Source of the DNA: Bacteroidales bacterium
GTDB taxonomy: Bacteria > Bacteroidota > Bacteroidia > Bacteroidales > F082
Direction: 5' to 3'
DNA length: 56,311 nucleotides
Assembly (NCBI GenBank): GCA_028696715.1
Contig: JAQVGO010000006.1
Location: 1-56,311 of the forward strand
How positions within the stretch are numbered: position 1 is the stretch's first letter; every line of letters starts with the position of its first letter. Made by a program: the position numbers and the translations under genes. Below, in pieces: positions 53,941 to 56,311 of the stretch. The notes beneath the pieces are model-generated. The model was not told the origin of the DNA and did no database searches. It saw only the letters and a program-made list of their open reading frames with translations.

Positions 53941-54642
53941 ATGATAAAAAGAAGATCAGATACCTGTATAAATTGTCAAACTTGTAACGCGCGTTCACCC
54001 TTGTTTAATTTATTGAGTCAGGAAGAGTTGAAGATTGCCAATGCCAATCGGTTTGAGGTTGTTTTTAATGCGGGCGAAAATATTGTAAAACAAGGCACTT
54101 CGGCCTCGCATATGATCATTATAACCAGCGGAATGGCAAAGATGTATCTCGAAGGCTATGACAGAAAAAACCTGCTGTTGGAGCTCATTATTCCCTGGAA
54201 GCTGTTTGGTGGTCCGGGATTATTTACCGATTACCGGTATCACTACAGTGTTACGGCCTTAACAGAAACCTCTGCCTGCTTTATCAGCATCGAAAATCTG
54301 CGAAAAGTGATGCGTACTAATCCTGATTTTGCTGAGTCGCTTTTGAAGCATTGCAGCATGAATAGCGTACTCAATTTTCAACGTCTCATCAGTCTCACTC
54401 AAAAGCAAATGCACGGACGATTGGCTGATGTGTTGATTTACCTCTCCGAGAAGATCTATAACTCCAGGATTTTTGACCTGACCATCACCCGACAGGAAAT
54501 AGGTGAGATGTCGAATATGACAAAGGAAAGTGCCACACGTATCCTCAAAGAGTTTGAACAAGCTGGCATCATAAAGCTCGAAACAAAGCACATAGAACTT
54601 ACCGATTACGAGAAACTGCAACAGCTTTCGCTTCGGGGATAG
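53941..54642 (+). CDS. Crp/Fnr-family transcription regulator with N-terminal Cys cluster
   Basis: 233 residues from ATG 53941 (a TTG at 53920 is less likely). An N-terminal CINCQTC (Cys9, Cys12, Cys15) precedes a cyclic-nucleotide-binding-type beta barrel (FNAGENIVKQGTSASHMIIITSGMAKMYLEGYDRK...). A long dimer helix and a C-terminal winged helix follow, with recognition helix TRQEIGEMSNMTKESATRILKEFEQAGII. FNR uses four Cys for an oxygen-sensing [4Fe-4S] cluster. Here three are clustered and further Cys occur in TSACF and KHCSM, so a redox or metal sensor role is possible but unproven. The effector is unknown. It stands alone, before transaldolase. Confidence 0.88.
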   Translation: MIKRRSDTCINCQTCNARSPLFNLLSQEELKIANANRFEVVFNAGENIVKQGTSASHMIIITSGMAKMYLEGYDRKNLLLELIIPWKLFGGPGLFTDYRYHYSVTALTETSACFISIENLRKVMRTNPDFAESLLKHCSMNSVLNFQRLISLTQKQMHGRLADVLIYLSEKIYNSRIFDLTITRQEIGEMSNMTKESATRILKEFEQAGIIKLETKHIELTDYEKLQQLSLRG

Positions 54643-54727
54643 CGTTTTCCATTGGGTTAGTGAATGAATTTCGTATTTGTTACTTCATTTTAAGAATGGA
54701 ATTTCGAACAGTTTCGGCTTGAAGTTT

Positions 54728-54735
54728 TATCTTTG
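54728..54735 (+). promoter_or_regulatory. -7 promoter box of the transaldolase gene
   Basis: TATCTTTG matches TAnnTTTG exactly. Initiation around 54742 would leave eight bases before ATG 54750 but about 26 before ATG 54768, supporting the latter start. Confidence 0.6.
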
Positions 54736-54767
54736 TCGCAAACAGGACAATGACTAATTCCGGAACG

Positions 54768-55727
54768 ATGAACACCCTTAAACAGCTCAAACAATACACA
54801 AAAGTGGTTGCCGATACCGGTGATTTCGAAAGTATGCGGCAGTATCAGCCCATTGATGCCACCACTAATCCATCTTTGATTTACAGTTCAGCCTCCGATC
54901 CACGCTATGCACCTTTGGTTGAGGAGGCCATCGCTTATGGTCGGCAGCAGGCCGATTCCTCCCCGGAAAGGCTTGGACTTTGTTTGGATAAGCTGGCCGT
55001 TAATTTCGGACTGGAGATTTTAAAAATCGTTCCGGGCAGGGTTTCCACGGAGGTGGATGCACGGCTGTCGTTCGATATAGAAGGAACCATCGAAAAAGCC
55101 AGAAGCCTGATTCGGCTTTATGAAGCCAATCATATTTCGCGTGAGCGCATTTTGATCAAAGTGGCTGCTACCTGGGAAGGAATAAAAGCTGCAGAAGTGC
55201 TTGAAAAAGAAGGAATCCGAACAAACCTTACTTTGCTCTTCAGCAAGATTCAGGCCATTGCCTGCGCAGAAGCCGGAGTGCAATTGATTTCGCCTTTTGT
55301 GGGTCGTATTCTTGATTGGCATAAAGCACAGCGCAAGGTAGATCATATTCCGGCCGAAGAAGACCCGGGTGTTTTGTCAGTTAAAGCGATTTATAATTAC
55401 TACAAAAAGTTTGGTTATTCCACCGAAGTGATGGGTGCAAGCTTTAGAAACACCGGAGAGATTATTGAACTGGCCGGATGTGATTTGTTAACCATTTCGC
55501 CATCGCTACTGGCCGAACTTGAACAAGATCAACAAACGATCAGTCCAAAACTTACGCCTGAAATTGCCCTGGCATCGGATGAAGAGAAAATACTTCCTGA
55601 CGAAAAAATGTTCCGCTGGCTGCTGAATGAGGATGCTATGGCTACCGAAAAACTGGCCGAAGGCATCCGGAAGTTTACGGCTGATCTGATTAAGCTCGAA
55701 CAGTTTATTGCACCTAAATTGGCTTAA
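54768..55727 (+). CDS. tal: Transaldolase
   Basis: 319 residues from ATG 54768 ([19 protein letters not shown]), which aligns in length with the E. coli TalB N-terminus; ATG 54750 adds six residues. Motifs are DATTNPSLI, the Schiff-base Lys in [37 protein letters not shown] and [10 protein letters not shown]. It transfers a dihydroxyacetone unit between sedoheptulose 7-phosphate and glyceraldehyde 3-phosphate in the non-oxidative pentose phosphate pathway. Its 3' end overlaps the convergent next gene by 14 bases. Confidence 0.95.
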   Translation: MNTLKQLKQYTKVVADTGDFESMRQYQPIDATTNPSLIYSSASDPRYAPLVEEAIAYGRQQADSSPERLGLCLDKLAVNFGLEILKIVPGRVSTEVDARLSFDIEGTIEKARSLIRLYEANHISRERILIKVAATWEGIKAAEVLEKEGIRTNLTLLFSKIQAIACAEAGVQLISPFVGRILDWHKAQRKVDHIPAEEDPGVLSVKAIYNYYKKFGYSTEVMGASFRNTGEIIELAGCDLLTISPSLLAELEQDQQTISPKLTPEIALASDEEKILPDEKMFRWLLNEDAMATEKLAEGIRKFTADLIKLEQFIAPKLA

Positions 55728-56311
55728 TTTGTTTTTCGCTGAGCATTTCCAAAGCATGCTTTTGAAGCACATTACGGGCTTCAATGAGTTTTTTACAGAC
55801 AGTTTTTTTTCGGCTGCTGAACCATTTCCATCGGAGCAATCGGATAAACTGTTTTTGCTGCCTGAAATGATAAAAGGCAAATAGTCCCAGATACGGAGTC
55901 AACATTACGCCAAGCATTGTCCAGCCGATCGAGCCGGAAACAGAATAAATTACAATTCCTAAAATCAGGTACCAAATTGGAAAAAGCAGAAAACTCAGCA
56001 CAAAATTAACCGAGCTGATAAATTGCGGGTCTTTAAATTTTCCGGCAACAATTCCGGGGATTTTATATGGAAGGTAGTTTAATATTACACCAATAAGCCA
56101 TGGCAAAAAGGTGATCAACTGCCAGATACCAGAAAAAAACAGGCTGATAGCCGAAATACTAAATTGATTCGAACTTGTTTCGTGCAGTTGATTTTGCTGA
56201 AGCAGTTGCAGGTATTCATTACTTTTTGCCATCAGCGATCGGTAGCTTTCAGTGTGTTGGGTGGCCAGTAAATTAAGGTTTTGTGCTAACTGTTGTTCGT
56301 TTTTAAAGGCT
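55714..56311 (-). CDS. Acyltransferase-like membrane protein, C-terminal part (runs off window)
   Basis: The frame stays open from its stop at 55714 to the right edge of the window; the ATG at 56232 is internal or only a candidate. The 26 codons before it (56233-56310) contain no stop and look like a charged helix ([13 protein letters not shown]). About 199 residues are visible. Two to four hydrophobic segments include [18 protein letters not shown] and [16 protein letters not shown], a layout I associate with the C-terminal part of Bacteroidota PlsC-type glycerol-phosphate acyltransferases. The catalytic HX4D motif would lie outside the window, so the assignment is tentative. Confidence 0.6.
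   Translation of the reverse strand, partial: AFKNEQQLAQNLNLLATQHTESYRSLMAKSNEYLQLLQQNQLHETSSNQFSISAISLFFSGIWQLITFLPWLIGVILNYLPYKIPGIVAGKFKDPQFISSVNFVLSFLLFPIWYLILGIVIYSVSGSIGWTMLGVMLTPYLGLFAFYHFRQQKQFIRLLRWKWFSSRKKTVCKKLIEARNVLQKHALEMLSEKQIKPI

Overview
The window is chromosomal DNA from a member of the Bacteroidota, most likely Bacteroidales/Marinilabiliales-like. The evidence is the repeated Bacteroidota-type -7 promoter box (TAnnTTTG) upstream of many genes, lineage-typical proteins (GldH, PorZ with a type IX secretion C-terminal domain, an UpxY-type NusG paralogue, GH92, the GIHHVM form of IleRS, a DksA-like protein without zinc cysteines) and a long, signal-peptide-bearing F0 subunit a. 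I see no phage, transposon, CRISPR array or plasmid functions. Most of the window is core genome with a few accessory operons.

Layout. 1-1552: orphan trpB behind a leader peptide with three tandem Trp codons and an intrinsic terminator (classical-looking attenuation). 1559-7915: DUF3089 hydrolase, a fused adenylation-ACP-acyltransferase protein, a UbiA-like membrane protein, and a translationally coupled radical-SAM / DUF6873-like pair. 7991-12865: a four-gene operon of exported proteins (coiled-coil lipoprotein, two small secreted proteins, an 881-residue leucine-rich-repeat protein with three WW...WR modules); this is the least explained block. 12885-16035: GH92 mannosidase with polyphosphate glucokinase. 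16176-16249: tRNA-Ala(GGC). 16323-21293: exopolysaccharide export operon (wza-, wzc-like), an UpxY-like antiterminator and a UDP-GlcNAc 4-epimerase; the Wzc-like kinase ends in a (Gly-Tyr)13 tail. 21351-23758: gldH, RNase HI, DUF819 permease. 23938-28354: ABC export operon (ATPase, two permeases, membrane-fusion protein). 28360-29605: pyrophosphatase and an NTF2-like lipoprotein.

29853-37436 holds the whole F-type ATP synthase, split into atpBEFHAG on the plus strand and atpDC on the minus strand, facing each other with a ferritin gene and a strong bidirectional terminator between. A perfect 13-bp hairpin with a U tract lies between atpE and atpF, where reduced readthrough would favour the high-copy c subunit. 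37500-42229: ileS, DksA-like gene and lspA. 42463-48829: a large FtsX/MacB-type permease, a conserved protein of unknown function next to ppnP, a fatty acid desaturase and thpR. 48860-56311: a membrane-anchored coiled-coil protein, porZ-recO, a small outer-membrane-like protein, a Crp/Fnr regulator with an N-terminal Cys cluster, transaldolase, and the 3' part of a probable acyltransferase that runs off the right edge.

Functionally, lipid metabolism (adenylation-ACP-PlsC fusion, desaturase, PlsC-like C-terminus), envelope biogenesis and secretion (GldH, PorZ, LspA, Wza/Wzc, ABC exporters) and energy conservation (ATP synthase, pyrophosphatase, polyphosphate glucokinase) dominate. There is no gene-free stretch above 300 bases; the longest gaps (42188-42462, 44887-45147, 29606-29852, 53691-53940, 5163-5373) hold at most a promoter box.
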